A stretch of DNA of 45,195 nucleotides from NCBI GenBank assembly GCA_003235325.1, contig QJWQ01000050.1:1-45195 (forward strand). Reading direction: 5' to 3'. Made by a program: the position numbers and the translations under genes. Source of the stretch: Gammaproteobacteria bacterium. GTDB taxonomy: Bacteria; Pseudomonadota; Gammaproteobacteria; Pseudomonadales; Porticoccaceae. Under the pieces are notes generated by a model. The model was not told where the DNA came from. It made no database searches and saw nothing but the letters and a program-made list of their open reading frames with translations. Below are positions 7,519 to 17,561 of the stretch, one piece after another (position 1 is the stretch's first letter; every line of letters starts with the position of its first letter).

Positions 7519-9705
7519 ATGCCATTGAATAACGAACTACTAACCGCCTTACATAGCCAGCGGATTGAACTGGGCCCGGCGGCGAAGGCAACCGAAGCCG
7601 GTCCCTGGCAGCACTGGCGCCTGGTATGGGCAGACTCGTCCGGCAACGAACAGGGTTCGGGGGAAAAAAGTCTGCCCGGCAACGGCTCAGTGGTCTGGCT
7701 GGTGCTGGACCGGGCTGACGCCAGCGTCAATTCACTGAACGAGGCGGTGCTGGAAGAGCTGGATTCCATCGTCGAACAGCTGGAGCAAACGCCGCCGTCG
7801 CTGCTGGTGCTTCGCTCCGGCAAAGCCAGCGGCTTTTGCGTCGGCGCTGATGTCGGCATGTTTCGCGGCATGGACAGTGCCCCGGAAGTCAGCTGGCGTC
7901 TGAAGCGGGCCCATGCCATCGTCGACCGTCTGGAAAAACTGCCGGTAACCAAGCTGGCGGTATTACACGGCCCCTGTCTGGGCGGTGGTCTGGAACTGGC
8001 CCTGGCCTGCAATCTGCGCATCGCCATCGAAGGTGCCAAACTGGGCTTCCCCGAGGTGTTGCTGGGACTGCATCCCGGCCTCGGCGGCAGCTTTCGCAGC
8101 ACTGATCTGATCAATCCGATCACCGCCATGACCCTGATGCTGACCGGCAAGTCCCTGTCGGCAAGCAGGGCCACAGCCGCCGGTCTGGTAGATGCGGTGA
8201 CTCAGGAGCGGCATGTGATCAATGCCGTGGCCGCGGCAGCGGCGGGATCGCTGCAACAGGCCAGACAGTCACGGTTCGCCTCGTTACTGGCCGCCAGTCT
8301 GCGTCACAGCGGCTGGTTGCGAGCCCGGGTGGCAAAGCGGATGCTGGCGGCCACCGGCAAAAAGGTGTCACGCCGACACTACCCGGCACCCTTTGCACTG
8401 ATTGGCCTCTGGCAACAGCACGGCGGTAACCGAACCGCCATGCAGGCCGGGGAGATCGAGTCCTTTGCCAGCCTGGTGACCTCGGCCACCGGCCAGAATC
8501 TGATCCGGATATTTTTCCTGAGGGAAGCCCTGAAACAGGGTTCCGGCAGTACGGACAGGATCGACCCCATTCGGCATGTGCACGTGGTGGGCGCCGGCAC
8601 CATGGGTGGCGATATTGCCGCCTGGTGCGCCTTCAGCGGCCTGCGGGTGAGCCTCAGTGATACCGACCCGACGATGCTGGCGAACGCTGTCGGCCGGGCT
8701 GCCGCGCTGTGTCGGCGGCGGCACCGCAGCCGCGCCCAGAACCGCGATATCCTCGACCGCCTGATTCCGGACTGTACCGGCGACGGCATCGCCGGGGCGG
8801 ACCTGATCATCGAGGCGGTGCCGGAAGCTATCGACATCAAGAATGCCGTTTACCGGGATATCCAGGCGCGCATGAAACCCGGTGCACTGCTCGCCACCAA
8901 CACCTCCAGCATCCCCCTGGAGACCCTGCGCGCAGAAATCAGGGACCCCGGCCGCTTTGTCGGCCTGCACTTTTTCAATCCGGTATCCAGCATGCAACTG
9001 GTGGAACTGGTCAGCCACGATCAGGTCGGCACTGCCGCCCTGGACCGGGCCCGGGTTTTTATCAATGACATCGACCGGCTGTCGGTGCCGGTGCGCAGTT
9101 CGCCGGGCTTTCTGGTCAACCGGGTGTTAACCCCCTATCTGCTGGAGGCCATGCTGCTGCTGGATGAGGGCGTGGCGGCGGCAACCCTGGACCGGGTAGC
9201 CATGGACTTTGGCATGCCCATGGGCCCGGTGGAACTGGCGGACCGGGTCGGCCTCGATATCTGCCTGGCGGTGGCTGATACGCTCGAAGAACAGCTCGCC
9301 GGCGCGATGCCGGCGGTGCCCTCCTGGATCCGGGAAAAAGTCAAGAACGGCGAAACCGGACGCAAGGCCGGCAGGGGCTTTTATTCCTGGCGTGAAAACG
9401 GGGACCCGGTAAAAGGGGATGCCGCCGAGCCCCCCGCCGGCACCGCCGACCGGCTGCTGCTACCGCTGCTAAACACCTGCGTCACCTGTCTGCGGGAAGG
9501 TATCGTCACCGACGAGGACACACTCGATGCCGCCATGATTTTCGGCACCGGTTTCGCGCCGTTTACCGGCGGTCCATTGCACTACGCCCGGTCCCGGGGC
9601 CCTGCCGACATCCTGGCCGCCCTGGAAACGCTGGCGCAATCCCAGGGCGACCGCTTCCGGGCCGATCCCGGCTGGCAGGATCTGCAAGCGGTTTCCCCCC
9701 GTTGA
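7519..9705 (+). CDS. fadJ: Multifunctional enoyl-CoA hydratase/3-hydroxyacyl-CoA dehydrogenase
   Basis: A 728-aa alpha-subunit-type fatty-acid oxidation protein. The N-terminal crotonase domain (about 55-260) has the oxyanion/catalytic segments GPCLGGGLELA (Glu159) and LGFPEVLLGL (Glu179). The central NAD-binding domain begins near residue 355 with HVVGAGTMGGDI. The 3-hydroxyacyl-CoA dehydrogenase catalytic His lies in GLHFFNPVSSMQLVE, followed by two C-terminal dehydrogenase repeats. It hydrates enoyl-CoA and oxidises the product to 3-ketoacyl-CoA, which the thiolase encoded just upstream cleaves. The order (thiolase then alpha subunit) matches fadIJ, not fadBA. The approximately 55-residue extension before the hydratase domain is somewhat long. 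Confidence 0.93.
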   Translation: MPLNNELLTALHSQRIELGPAAKATEAGPWQHWRLVWADSSGNEQGSGEKSLPGNGSVVWLVLDRADASVNSLNEAVLEELDSIVEQLEQTPPSLLVLRSGKASGFCVGADVGMFRGMDSAPEVSWRLKRAHAIVDRLEKLPVTKLAVLHGPCLGGGLELALACNLRIAIEGAKLGFPEVLLGLHPGLGGSFRSTDLINPITAMTLMLTGKSLSASRATAAGLVDAVTQERHVINAVAAAAAGSLQQARQSRFASLLAASLRHSGWLRARVAKRMLAATGKKVSRRHYPAPFALIGLWQQHGGNRTAMQAGEIESFASLVTSATGQNLIRIFFLREALKQGSGSTDRIDPIRHVHVVGAGTMGGDIAAWCAFSGLRVSLSDTDPTMLANAVGRAAALCRRRHRSRAQNRDILDRLIPDCTGDGIAGADLIIEAVPEAIDIKNAVYRDIQARMKPGALLATNTSSIPLETLRAEIRDPGRFVGLHFFNPVSSMQLVELVSHDQVGTAALDRARVFINDIDRLSVPVRSSPGFLVNRVLTPYLLEAMLLLDEGVAAATLDRVAMDFGMPMGPVELADRVGLDICLAVADTLEEQLAGAMPAVPSWIREKVKNGETGRKAGRGFYSWRENGDPVKGDAAEPPAGTADRLLLPLLNTCVTCLREGIVTDEDTLDAAMIFGTGFAPFTGGPLHYARSRGPADILAALETLAQSQGDRFRADPGWQDLQAVSPR

Positions 9706-9745
9706 CGACCGGCGAAAGCCCCGGGATAAACGGTTCGAAACCGGC

Positions 9746-10528
9746 TTAAAAATCCTTGCGAATTTGCTGCCAGTTGCGCCGTGGCGGCTTTTTGCTCCAG
9801 CCATAGTAGGGATGGCGCTGCAACAGCTCTTTTTTTCGAAACAGCAACACCAGCAGGGCGCCGCCGACAAAGCCGCCGATGTGAGCCCAGAAGGCAACAC
9901 CACCGCCCTCGGCAGTCCGGGACATAAAGCCGCCCAGCAACTGCAACAGGAACCAGTAGCCCAGCATGAACACCGCCGGCACCGCCACCGTGGTGACAAA
10001 GAAACCGAGGATCACCAGCAGGTGCACCTGCACCCGGGGGTAGAGCAGGACATAGGCACCCATGACGCCTCCGATGGCGCCGGAAGCCCCCACCATGGGT
10101 ACTGCCGGGTTGCTGGTCAGAAACACCTGCAGCAGCGCCGCCGTCAGGCCACAGAGCAGGTAGAATACTATGAACCGGAAGTGGCCCATGGCATCCTCGA
10201 CGTTGTTACCGAATATCCACAGAAACCAGAGGTTGCCGATAATGTGCAGCCAGCCACCGTGCATAAACATGGAGGTGAACAGGGTGTACCAGCTGCCCCC
10301 GGGAGCGATGACGCAGACGGTTCCCGGCCCCACAGGGAACCGCGTGCCCGCCGGCAGGGTAGACAGCAGGTCCCCCGGCACCAGTCCCAGCTGACAGATG
10401 GAACGGGACAGGGTCGGTTCGACCCCCATGCCCTCCAGCAACACCCAGACGGCGATGTTGAGGCCAATAATGGCAATGGTCGCCCAGGGCGTCATGAAAT
10501 GGGGATTGTCGTCGCGAAGGGGAAACAT
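9746..10528 (-). CDS. Rhomboid family intramembrane serine protease
   Basis: A 260-aa polytopic membrane protein with about six to seven hydrophobic segments. The catalytic serine is in MVGASGAIGGVMGAY (Ser149), and the catalytic His is in FWAHIGGFVGG (His216). The conserved HGGWLHIIGNLWFLWIFG block (about 90-107) precedes them. An extra roughly 35-residue loop between the first membrane segment and the HGGWLH block is typical of this bacterial rhomboid subgroup. The substrate is unknown. It is convergent with fadJ (40 bp gap) and divergent from umuD. Confidence 0.92.
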   Translation of the reverse strand: MFPLRDDNPHFMTPWATIAIIGLNIAVWVLLEGMGVEPTLSRSICQLGLVPGDLLSTLPAGTRFPVGPGTVCVIAPGGSWYTLFTSMFMHGGWLHIIGNLWFLWIFGNNVEDAMGHFRFIVFYLLCGLTAALLQVFLTSNPAVPMVGASGAIGGVMGAYVLLYPRVQVHLLVILGFFVTTVAVPAVFMLGYWFLLQLLGGFMSRTAEGGGVAFWAHIGGFVGGALLVLLFRKKELLQRHPYYGWSKKPPRRNWQQIRKDF

Positions 10529-10736
10529 CGGTCTATTCTACTGGACTTTCAGGTCAAACCCAGCCACTCATTCGAACCCTGCAAGTCCGTCAAGGCCAGC
10601 CGGCCCCTCAACCCGCCCTGCATGCCCGGCTCTGCATTTCCGAGCAGGCAAATCTGTACAACTTTTCTGACAAAGCGAACCCCTGCCCAAACGCAGCGGT
10701 GCCACTTGATTAACGGCCAGACCCGACACATAATAA

Positions 10737-10752
10737 CTGTATAAATATACAG
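10737..10752 (+). promoter_or_regulatory. LexA (SOS) box upstream of umuDC
   Basis: CTGTATAAATATACAG is a perfect CTGT-N8-ACAG LexA operator with an AT-rich core. It lies 11 bp upstream of the umuD ATG at 10764. It places the umuDC operon under LexA repression and induction by DNA damage. Confidence 0.92.
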
Positions 10753-10763
10753 GTACCCGGTTT

Positions 10764-11198
10764 ATGTCCATTCGCCCCATCGCCCGCCACGCAGCCGCTT
10801 CAGTATGCTATCTCCCCCTGTTTGCCGCCCGGGTTCAGGCCGGCTTTCCCAGCCCCGCAGACGACTACATGGATCGGGCCCTGGATCTTAACCAGTACCT
10901 GATCAGGCACCCGGCTGCCACTTTTTACTGCGAGGTCGCCGGCGATTCCATGACCGGTGTCGGCATTTTCAGCGGTGACCTGCTGGTGGTCGACCGGGCG
11001 CTCAAGCCGCAACACGGCGACGTGGTGCTGGCGGCACTGGACGGCGAACTGACCTGCAAGGTGCTGGACATGCACAAACAGCGACTGCTGGCCGCCAACA
11101 ACAAATATCCGCCGATTGCCATCCGCGAGGGCTCCGATTTTGTCATCGAGGGGGTGGTTACCAGTTCCATACGGAGGCACCGTTGTTTGCCCTCGTAG
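10764..11198 (+). CDS. umuD: UmuD-like translesion polymerase V subunit (LexA-type autoprotease)
   Basis: A 144-aa S24-family peptidase. Expected processing site Ala26-Gly27 (RVQAGFPSP), catalytic Ser62 in AGDSMTG and catalytic Lys99 in LTCKVLD are all present. RecA-stimulated self-cleavage would give UmuD', which pairs with UmuC. Length is normal for UmuD (about 139 aa). The LexA box lies 11 bp upstream and the reading frame overlaps umuC by 16 bp, giving translational coupling. Confidence 0.95.
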   Translation: MSIRPIARHAAASVCYLPLFAARVQAGFPSPADDYMDRALDLNQYLIRHPAATFYCEVAGDSMTGVGIFSGDLLVVDRALKPQHGDVVLAALDGELTCKVLDMHKQRLLAANNKYPPIAIREGSDFVIEGVVTSSIRRHRCLPS

Positions 11199-12436
11199 AC
11201 TGCAACAGTTTCTACGCCTCTTGCGAGCAGGTGTTCCGGCCCGACCTGCGGGGCAAGCCAGTGGTGGTGCTGTCCAACAATGACGGCTTCGTCGTCGCCC
11301 GCTCCGCCGAAGCCAAGGCCCTGGGTATTCCCGACCTGGAACCCTTTTTCAAGATCGAGCACCTGCTGCGAAAACACCGGGTGGCGATCTTTTCCAGCAA
11401 TTACCCCCTGTACGGCGACCTGTCCAACCGGGTAATGATCACCCTGAAGGGCTTCAGCCCCCAGATCGAGGTCTACAGCATCGACGAGATGTTTCTGTGC
11501 CTGGACGGCCTGCCGGACTCACTGGATGGTTATGCCCGGCAGATGAAAAACGTGCTCTGGGAGCATCTGCGCATGCCCGTGGGCGTCGGCATCGCCCCCA
11601 GCAAGACCCTGGCCAAGCTGGCCAACCGGGCGGCCAAGAAGATCCCCCGGTGTACCGGGGTCTGCGTCCTCGATCAGCCGCCAAAGTGGCAGTGGCTGTT
11701 GCGCCGGGTGCCGGTTACTGCAGTCTGGGGTGTCGGCAAACAAACCGCCAGGCGACTGTCCTGCCTGAATATCCACAGCGCCTGGGACTTGGCTTCTGCC
11801 AATCCTAAAATCGTTCGCCGGCACACCAGTATCTGCCTGGAACGGACCATGGAGGAACTTAACGGCCGTCCCTGCATGGCGCTGGAAGAGCTGCCGCCGG
11901 CAAAAAAGCAGATTTACTGCACCCGGTCCTTTGGCAACAAGGCGACCGAGGTCGACCCGGTGCTCGAGGCCATCTCCCTGTATGCCGCCCGCGCCGCCGA
12001 GAAACTGCGCCAGCAACAGCACCTGGCCCTGACCCTGCATGTGTTTATCCACACATCACCCTTTGAGCCCGATTTCCACAGTGTCAGCGCCGTCGCCAAG
12101 CTGCCTTTCCCCACCGACGACAGCCGGATCATCGCCGGCACCGCCCGGGAAACCGCCCGGCGCCTCTACAGCAGCGGCCACGCCTTTCTCAAGGCCGGTG
12201 TCGGCCTGATTGAAATCATCGACCGCAAATACCACCAGTTCGATCTGCTGTCTGCCGGACAGAGCCGGCAATCAGACCGGCTGATGGCGGTGCTCGACCG
12301 GATCAACCATCACTACGGCCGCAATGCGGTGTTTCTGGCGGCCCAGGGAGTTAGCAAGCCCTGGTACATGCGCCAGCAATACACTTCGCCGGAATACACC
12401 ACCCGCTGGCGTGACCTGCCGAAAGCCATGGCCTAG
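11183..12436 (+). CDS. umuC: DNA polymerase V catalytic subunit UmuC
   Basis: A 417-aa Y-family polymerase. The first metal site [13 protein letters not shown] is at the N-terminus and the YSIDEMFL motif carries the catalytic Asp-Glu pair near residues 97-98. The fingers/palm region with [20 protein letters not shown] is present, as is the C-terminal UmuC-specific extension. The start is TTG at 11183, chosen because GGAGG is located 7 nt upstream and the next residues match the family start exactly. It overlaps umuD by 16 bp and shares the same SOS control. Confidence 0.95.
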   Translation: MFALVDCNSFYASCEQVFRPDLRGKPVVVLSNNDGFVVARSAEAKALGIPDLEPFFKIEHLLRKHRVAIFSSNYPLYGDLSNRVMITLKGFSPQIEVYSIDEMFLCLDGLPDSLDGYARQMKNVLWEHLRMPVGVGIAPSKTLAKLANRAAKKIPRCTGVCVLDQPPKWQWLLRRVPVTAVWGVGKQTARRLSCLNIHSAWDLASANPKIVRRHTSICLERTMEELNGRPCMALEELPPAKKQIYCTRSFGNKATEVDPVLEAISLYAARAAEKLRQQQHLALTLHVFIHTSPFEPDFHSVSAVAKLPFPTDDSRIIAGTARETARRLYSSGHAFLKAGVGLIEIIDRKYHQFDLLSAGQSRQSDRLMAVLDRINHHYGRNAVFLAAQGVSKPWYMRQQYTSPEYTTRWRDLPKAMA

Positions 12437-12456
12437 AACGCCATGCGAGAAGCCTA

Positions 12457-13056
12457 CTAGCTCACTGGTGGAACAAAAAAGCACTGCCGATAATAGACCA
12501 GTTCCGCTATGGAATCCCTGATGTCATCCATGGCCAGATGACTGCCCTTCTTGCGGAAGCCGCCGAGCAACTCCGGGCGCCAGCGCCTGGCTATTTCCTT
12601 GACGCTGCTGACATCGAGATTGCGGTAGTGGAAGAACCGTTCCAGGGCAGGCATATACCGGACCAGAAATCGGCGGTCCTGGCAAATGGAATTACCGCAC
12701 ATGGGCGAGGCCCCCGGTTCCAGCCACTGGCTCAGGAAAGCAAGGGTTTGCTCCTCTGCCATCGCCGCTGTCATCTGGCTGTTGCGGACACGGTCTGTGA
12801 GGCCGGACTGACCGTGCTGACGGGTGTTCCAGTCGTCCATGGCGGCAAGGCGGGCATCGGTCTGGTGAATGGCAAGGACCGGGCCCTCGGCCAGCAGGTT
12901 AAGATCCTTGTCCGTGACCACGGTGGCGATTTCTATGATGACATCGTTCGTCGGGTCCAGACCTGTCATTTCCAGGTCGATCCAGATCAGGTTGAGAGGG
13001 TCCTTCTGGGCGAGTTGTTCTGACTCGGTCTGCTTTGGACTGGCGGGCTGGCTCAT
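12457..13056 (-). CDS. orn: Oligoribonuclease
   Basis: A 199-aa DEDDh-family 3'-5' exoribonuclease that degrades the shortest RNA oligonucleotides, including pGpG from c-di-GMP turnover. Motif 1 ([13 protein letters not shown]) contributes Asp and Glu; the second-motif and final Asp segments ([11 protein letters not shown] and [11 protein letters not shown]) are present. The frame is open further upstream but ATG 13056 has AAGGA 6 nt upstream and matches the usual start. The extra N-terminal stretch of about 20 residues (MSQPASPKQ...) is slightly longer than in E. coli. Its neighbour rsgA is divergent, as in many gammaproteobacteria. Confidence 0.95.
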   Translation of the reverse strand: MSQPASPKQTESEQLAQKDPLNLIWIDLEMTGLDPTNDVIIEIATVVTDKDLNLLAEGPVLAIHQTDARLAAMDDWNTRQHGQSGLTDRVRNSQMTAAMAEEQTLAFLSQWLEPGASPMCGNSICQDRRFLVRYMPALERFFHYRNLDVSSVKEIARRWRPELLGGFRKKGSHLAMDDIRDSIAELVYYRQCFFVPPVS

Positions 13057-13267
13057 GAGCTGTCCTTGACAAGAATTGTGGATTGACTGACCGAAGGGCG
13101 GCACCGTCGGCGGTTGACCGGTCACCGGCGACGGGTGGACGCGAACAATAGCGGGAGAGCTCGCAATCCCGGTGTTGCCGAAACGCATTATGCTATATCC
13201 TTGCCTGCTAATCAGCCATTGTCCCCCGTAAATGAGACCCAAGAACAACCCTGTTGTGAGCATCTGA

Positions 13268-14287
13268 GTGGCCCGCCGAAGACTGACCATCCGGCAACGC
13301 CGGCGCATCAGCGACAGGCACGCCGCACTCATCGACAGCCAGGCTCTCTGCGAGCCCGACGCCAGCCACATTGAATACGCTGACAGCCTGGGACCGGAAC
13401 AACGGGGTGTAGTAATTACCCGTTTCGGCAAGCAGGCGGATATTTTGCCGCCGGATTTTTCGCCCGGAGACAGACCGAGGCGCGCCAATGTTCGCGCCAA
13501 TTTGTCGGCCCTGGTTGCCGGAGACCGGGTCATCTGGCGCGACGGTAACCCTACCGGGGTTGTGGAGGCCATCGAGACTCGACGCAGCCTGCTTTTCCGT
13601 CCGGACAACCGGGGCAATTTGCGCCCGGTGGCCGCCAATATAGACAGGATCGCCATCGTCATCGCCAGCGAACCTGCCCCTCATGCCAATCTGATCGATC
13701 GCTACATGGTGGCCGCCCATAACCAGGGCATCACACCGTTCCTCATCCTTAACAAGGCTGATCTGGCCGATGCTGCCAATTCGCACCTGGGCCAAATGAT
13801 GGCGGAATACGAAGCACTCGGCTATCAACAGTTTCGGGTATCCGCCAGGATCAGGTCGGGCCTGGATGCCCTGCAAGGGTACCTGTCGGAGTATACCTGT
13901 GTCCTGGTCGGGCAGTCCGGGGTTGGCAAATCGTCACTGATTAACAGCCTGGATCCGAATGCCAGTGCCGCGGTAGGCGAATTGTCGGAGGCCGTCACCA
14001 AGGGCCGGCATACCACCACCAATGCCACCCTGTTTCAGCTGCCCTGTGGCGGTCGACTGATTGACTCGCCAGGAATCAGGGAATTTGGCCTCTGGCATCT
14101 GGACAAGCGAAGGGTGGCAGAAGGTTTTATCGAGTTCGGCCAATTTTTGGGGCACTGCCGCTTTCGGGACTGTCAGCACCTAGACGAGCGGGGGTGTGTG
14201 GTGATCGATGCGGTTGCCAGAGACTTAATATCAAGCCGTCGTCTGGCCAGTTATCAGCAAATAGTGCGCAGCCTGCCTGCGGGTTAG
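13268..14287 (+). CDS. rsgA: Ribosome small-subunit GTPase RsgA
   Basis: A 339-aa circularly permuted GTPase that helps mature the 30S subunit. An OB-fold (about 45-120) is followed by the permuted G motifs: NKADLAD (G4), [12 protein letters not shown] (G1), and DSPGIREFG (G3). The C-terminal zinc knuckle has Cys-x4-Cys-x-His-x5-Cys ([14 protein letters not shown]). The start is GTG 13268. The family N-terminal basic stretch ([11 protein letters not shown]) follows directly. It is divergent from orn. Confidence 0.94.
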   Translation: MARRRLTIRQRRRISDRHAALIDSQALCEPDASHIEYADSLGPEQRGVVITRFGKQADILPPDFSPGDRPRRANVRANLSALVAGDRVIWRDGNPTGVVEAIETRRSLLFRPDNRGNLRPVAANIDRIAIVIASEPAPHANLIDRYMVAAHNQGITPFLILNKADLADAANSHLGQMMAEYEALGYQQFRVSARIRSGLDALQGYLSEYTCVLVGQSGVGKSSLINSLDPNASAAVGELSEAVTKGRHTTTNATLFQLPCGGRLIDSPGIREFGLWHLDKRRVAEGFIEFGQFLGHCRFRDCQHLDERGCVVIDAVARDLISSRRLASYQQIVRSLPAG

Positions 14288-14327
14288 AATGCGCCTCAGC
14301 ATGAGGAAACTGAATAGGAGTGTCCCG

Positions 14328-15128
14328 GTGCCACAAACGATAGAACCCGAAACTCTGCAAAAACATCTGGATGACGACTGGTTGATCCTCGACCTTTGCA
14401 ATGACCAGAATTACACCCGGGAACATATTCCCGGTGCGGTTCACGTATCACCTAGAGAACTGCTCTGCGGCCATCCGCCGGTTGCGAACCGGCTACCAGA
14501 GAAAGAGCAACTGGATGCCCTAGCAACCCGACTGGGCCTGGCAGCAGATCGTCAGGTGGTACTTTATGACGATGAGGGGGGCGGCTGGGCCGGGCGCATG
14601 GCCTGGACCCTGGATGTTATCGGCCATCACCATTGGTCATACCTTAATGGCGGATTTACCGCCTGGCGAAACGAGGGCTATCCCGTTGAAAATAAAATCA
14701 ACAGCCCCGAACCCCGACCGCAAACCGTGGTGATTGATACTTCATGGATTGCGAGAACCAACGATATCATGACCGGTCTTGGCCGACCGGGTTTTGTTAT
14801 CTGGGACGCCCGAAGCCGTAGCGAGTTCGATGGCAGGCGGGCGGTTGCCCTGCGGGCCGGGCATATTCCCGGGGCAATTCACTGTGAGTGGACTGAACTC
14901 ATGGACCCCGCGCGCAATCTCCGGATTCGTGATGATGCGGCATCGTATCTCGAAAAAACGGGCCTGACCCGGAATCGGGATATCGTCACTCATTGCCAGA
15001 GTCACCACCGCTCCGGGTTTACCTATCTGGTTGCGAGAATTCTCGGTTACTCAAGGATAAGAGCCTATGATGGTTCCTGGGCGGAATGGGGAAACCGCAA
15101 CGACACACCGGTGGAAGTATCTGAATGA
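14328..15128 (+). CDS. Two-domain rhodanese sulfurtransferase
   Basis: A 266-aa protein with two rhodanese domains. The N-terminal one (about 1-115) is inactive, with Asp in the loop YDDEGGGWAGRMAW; the C-terminal one has the active Cys223 in THCQSHHRSG. It likely transfers sulfane sulfur from thiosulfate or 3-mercaptopyruvate to a thiol acceptor. The frame is open from ATG 14289, but GTG 14328 is preferred because AGGAG lies 7 nt upstream and the residues upstream are not conserved-looking. Stop and next start overlap by 4 bp (ATGA), so it is translationally coupled to psd. The order rsgA-rhodanese-psd resembles Pseudomonas. Confidence 0.88.
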   Translation: MPQTIEPETLQKHLDDDWLILDLCNDQNYTREHIPGAVHVSPRELLCGHPPVANRLPEKEQLDALATRLGLAADRQVVLYDDEGGGWAGRMAWTLDVIGHHHWSYLNGGFTAWRNEGYPVENKINSPEPRPQTVVIDTSWIARTNDIMTGLGRPGFVIWDARSRSEFDGRRAVALRAGHIPGAIHCEWTELMDPARNLRIRDDAASYLEKTGLTRNRDIVTHCQSHHRSGFTYLVARILGYSRIRAYDGSWAEWGNRNDTPVEVSE

Positions 15129-15991
15129 AGACTGACTACAAGGGTGAACTCTTTGCCGCACTGCAACGACTGCTGCCACAACACAGTCTGTCCAGAATTC
15201 TCGCCATGGCGGCCAACAGCCGTCAACCGTGGCTGAAAGACCATCTGATCAGACGCGCGATAGAGCATTTTGATATCGATATGGCAGAGGCCATCAATAG
15301 CGATCCGGAAAGCTACGCCAGTTTTAATCAGTTTTTCACCAGGGAATTGAAAGAAGGCGCCAGACCCATAGACCCGAATCCAAGGTCAATTGTCTCCCCG
15401 GCGGATGGCTGCATAAGCCAAATCGGACAAATCACCGATGGCGACATATTCCAGGCCAAGGGAGCTTCCTTTAGCGCACATGCCCTCCTCGGTGGCTCAG
15501 AAGACACCGCCCGGGTTTTTCACCGGGGCATCTACACCACGATTTACCTTTCCCCCCGGGACTACCACAGGGTTCACATGCCTTTTAGTGGCCGTCTGCT
15601 TGAGGCCCGCTATATCCCCGGGCGGCTGTTCTCTGTAAACGACACCACTACCCGGCAGATACCCGGCCTGTTTGCCCGCAATGAGCGGCTGGCCTGCCTG
15701 TTTGACACCGAGGCCGGGAAAATGGCAGTAGTCATGGTGGGAGCTCTTTTCGTGGCCGGAATTGAATCCCGCTGGCAGCCCAGTTATAAACCAGGGCGCA
15801 TGGACCATCGGCTGTTTACGAGTAATCCGCTTGCCTTTGCCAGGGGGGACGAGATGGGGCAGTTTCACTTCGGATCAACTGTGATTTTGCTTTTTGAAGA
15901 GGGCAACCAATGGTCAGGACCCCATTGTGCGGGGTCCACGGTGAGGTTGGGAGAGCGGTTGGGGAATTGCCGGGCTAACTCTGAGTCTTGA
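15125..15991 (+). CDS. psd: Phosphatidylserine decarboxylase proenzyme
   Basis: A 288-aa pyruvoyl-dependent enzyme that makes phosphatidylethanolamine at the inner membrane. The autocleavage site is the GST motif in FHFGSTVILLF, with Ser251 becoming the pyruvoyl group; the usual LGST is here FGST. The Asp (SPADGC) and His (YHRVHMP) members of the self-processing triad are present. Length is normal. It overlaps the upstream sulfurtransferase by 4 bp and overlaps the convergent HD-GYP gene by 17 bp at their 3' ends. Confidence 0.95.
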   Translation: MKTDYKGELFAALQRLLPQHSLSRILAMAANSRQPWLKDHLIRRAIEHFDIDMAEAINSDPESYASFNQFFTRELKEGARPIDPNPRSIVSPADGCISQIGQITDGDIFQAKGASFSAHALLGGSEDTARVFHRGIYTTIYLSPRDYHRVHMPFSGRLLEARYIPGRLFSVNDTTTRQIPGLFARNERLACLFDTEAGKMAVVMVGALFVAGIESRWQPSYKPGRMDHRLFTSNPLAFARGDEMGQFHFGSTVILLFEEGNQWSGPHCAGSTVRLGERLGNCRANSES

Positions 15992-17405
15992 ACAAACGCT
16001 GCCTGATACCACCCAGAATGCCACCACTGGCGGAGGGCGTATCATCAAGACCGGCGGCGCTCAGGAAAAGGGACGAGATGTTGGCCAGGTCGATATCGTA
16101 ACCTGTAGGCTCCAGGTCCCGCGCTATAGCAATCTTGTCAACATTCATAACATTATCGCGACCACTGTCCATCAAGCGCTTGCGGGCCTCCAGTTCATCC
16201 TTGAGGTCGATAATGATGCAATTATTGTTTAGATCACCGCTGAGGCGATCAAGTACCGCTACCTGTGGGGTCAATCGGGATTCGGGGTGCTGTTCCAGTA
16301 CCACACCGATATCGCCGGTGGTCAGTTCCACCATGGTACCCGTGGGATAGAGGCCAATTGAACGGATGAAATTTACCACCAGATCATCCTGAAAACGGGT
16401 ATCGCGCATGTTATAAAGCAGGCTGACGGCCCTGGATGGAGCCACAGGTTCGGCAATTTCCCGAGGATTCGATATAGCATCGTAGGTAGTGGCAATACCG
16501 GCAATTCTGGCCAGCAATGGAATCTTGCTGCCCATTATTCCCTCAGGAAAACCTGTACCGTTGTAGTTCTCGCAATGGTAGCGGACTACAGAAATCACTC
16601 TAGGCTCTATGGTTCGGGATGCCCTGAGCATCTCTACCCCGTACTCAACAAAGCGTTGGTACTCTTCCTGCTCTTCTGCAGTACGGTCGGTCTTGCGCAA
16701 TATCTGATTCGATATTTTTACCTTGCCGACATCCTTTAACAACGTGCCCAGACAAAGAATGGTGATTTCGTCCTTGGCCATACCTGCATAGCGAGCAAAC
16801 TGGACAGCCCACATAGCGGACCTCAGCGAGTGGTCATGGCTGTGCTGATCCTTGTGGCGCAGACGAAGCAACCAGGTAAAGGCATCCGGGCAACGAAGAA
16901 CACTGCCGACCATGTCATCCACCGAAGCCCTCAGAGATTTGAGGTCGACATCGCGGCCCTTGGCAATCATTTTTGAGGCTACAGCCAAGCTACCCTTCAG
17001 CTCCCTGATGATTTTCTGGGCCTTTGCGGCCTCGACACGCATCGGCACAGTGGTTTTGTAGACATCCCGGCGAATAACGATAGGCGTTGGGATAAAGCTG
17101 GCAATATTTCGGTCCTTTGGCGCAGTGAACCGAACCTTTTCCCTGGAGATCGAAGGCATATTGATTGCCGGCTTCTGATCAGGGACACGGACCTTGGCAT
17201 CGGCGATATTGAGAGGCGCCTTGCCCTTGGTCACATCGATATAGACGTAGCTGCAGTATGATTTCAGAGTTTCGACATCAGCGGGCGTGCGAACGTGAAA
17301 TCCCTGCAGCGGAAATGGTGTTTGCGACCAAGGCCTGTCGAGCCCGGATACATACATTCCTAGGGTTAAATCCTGGACCTTGATCTGAATCTGCTTAATT
17401 GACAT
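15975..17405 (-). CDS. DUF3391 / HD-GYP domain protein, degenerate active site
   Basis: A 476-aa cytosolic protein. The N-terminal DUF3391 domain (about 1-130) is followed by an HD-GYP domain (about 170-370). Typical HD-GYP proteins hydrolyse c-di-GMP and need several His/Asp metal ligands. Here the HD pair is Lys224-Asp225 (LLKDVGKVKI), the usual HHE is His277-Cys278-Glu279 (RYHCENYNGTGFP), and the usual His-Pro after helix 3 is Phe252-Val253 (RFVEYG). First-motif His192 remains. The GYP triad is GFP. The protein is therefore probably not an active phosphodiesterase and may act as a c-di-GMP receptor or structural regulator; this is inference. It is 156 bp downstream of hemE on the same strand. 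Confidence 0.88.
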   Translation of the reverse strand: MSIKQIQIKVQDLTLGMYVSGLDRPWSQTPFPLQGFHVRTPADVETLKSYCSYVYIDVTKGKAPLNIADAKVRVPDQKPAINMPSISREKVRFTAPKDRNIASFIPTPIVIRRDVYKTTVPMRVEAAKAQKIIRELKGSLAVASKMIAKGRDVDLKSLRASVDDMVGSVLRCPDAFTWLLRLRHKDQHSHDHSLRSAMWAVQFARYAGMAKDEITILCLGTLLKDVGKVKISNQILRKTDRTAEEQEEYQRFVEYGVEMLRASRTIEPRVISVVRYHCENYNGTGFPEGIMGSKIPLLARIAGIATTYDAISNPREIAEPVAPSRAVSLLYNMRDTRFQDDLVVNFIRSIGLYPTGTMVELTTGDIGVVLEQHPESRLTPQVAVLDRLSGDLNNNCIIIDLKDELEARKRLMDSGRDNVMNVDKIAIARDLEPTGYDIDLANISSLFLSAAGLDDTPSASGGILGGIRQRLFKTQS

Positions 17406-17561
17406 GACCGTATACCAATGGCTTCACTATTTACAACAGCCAGTGAGTTCGCACTTCATCCCTACCCATAAGCTGTCGTCATGTGCACAGAATAGGACGC
17501 CGACAATAATAATCCCATTAGCAGGGCACAGTCGGTCCAAATAGTCGACAAACGTAGTCAT

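Noticed and set aside
6816-8174. 452-codon minus-strand ORF across thiolase and fadJ
   Set aside because: Ser/Arg/Pro-rich composition typical of the antisense of GC-rich genes; both plus-strand genes are clear family members.
9721-9750. Small hairpin between fadJ and the rhomboid gene
   Set aside because: Only a 5-bp stem and no U-run; too weak to call.
12872-13662. Long N-terminal extension of the oligoribonuclease frame
   Set aside because: It is antisense to rsgA, and ATG 13056 with a good Shine-Dalgarno gives the normal protein.
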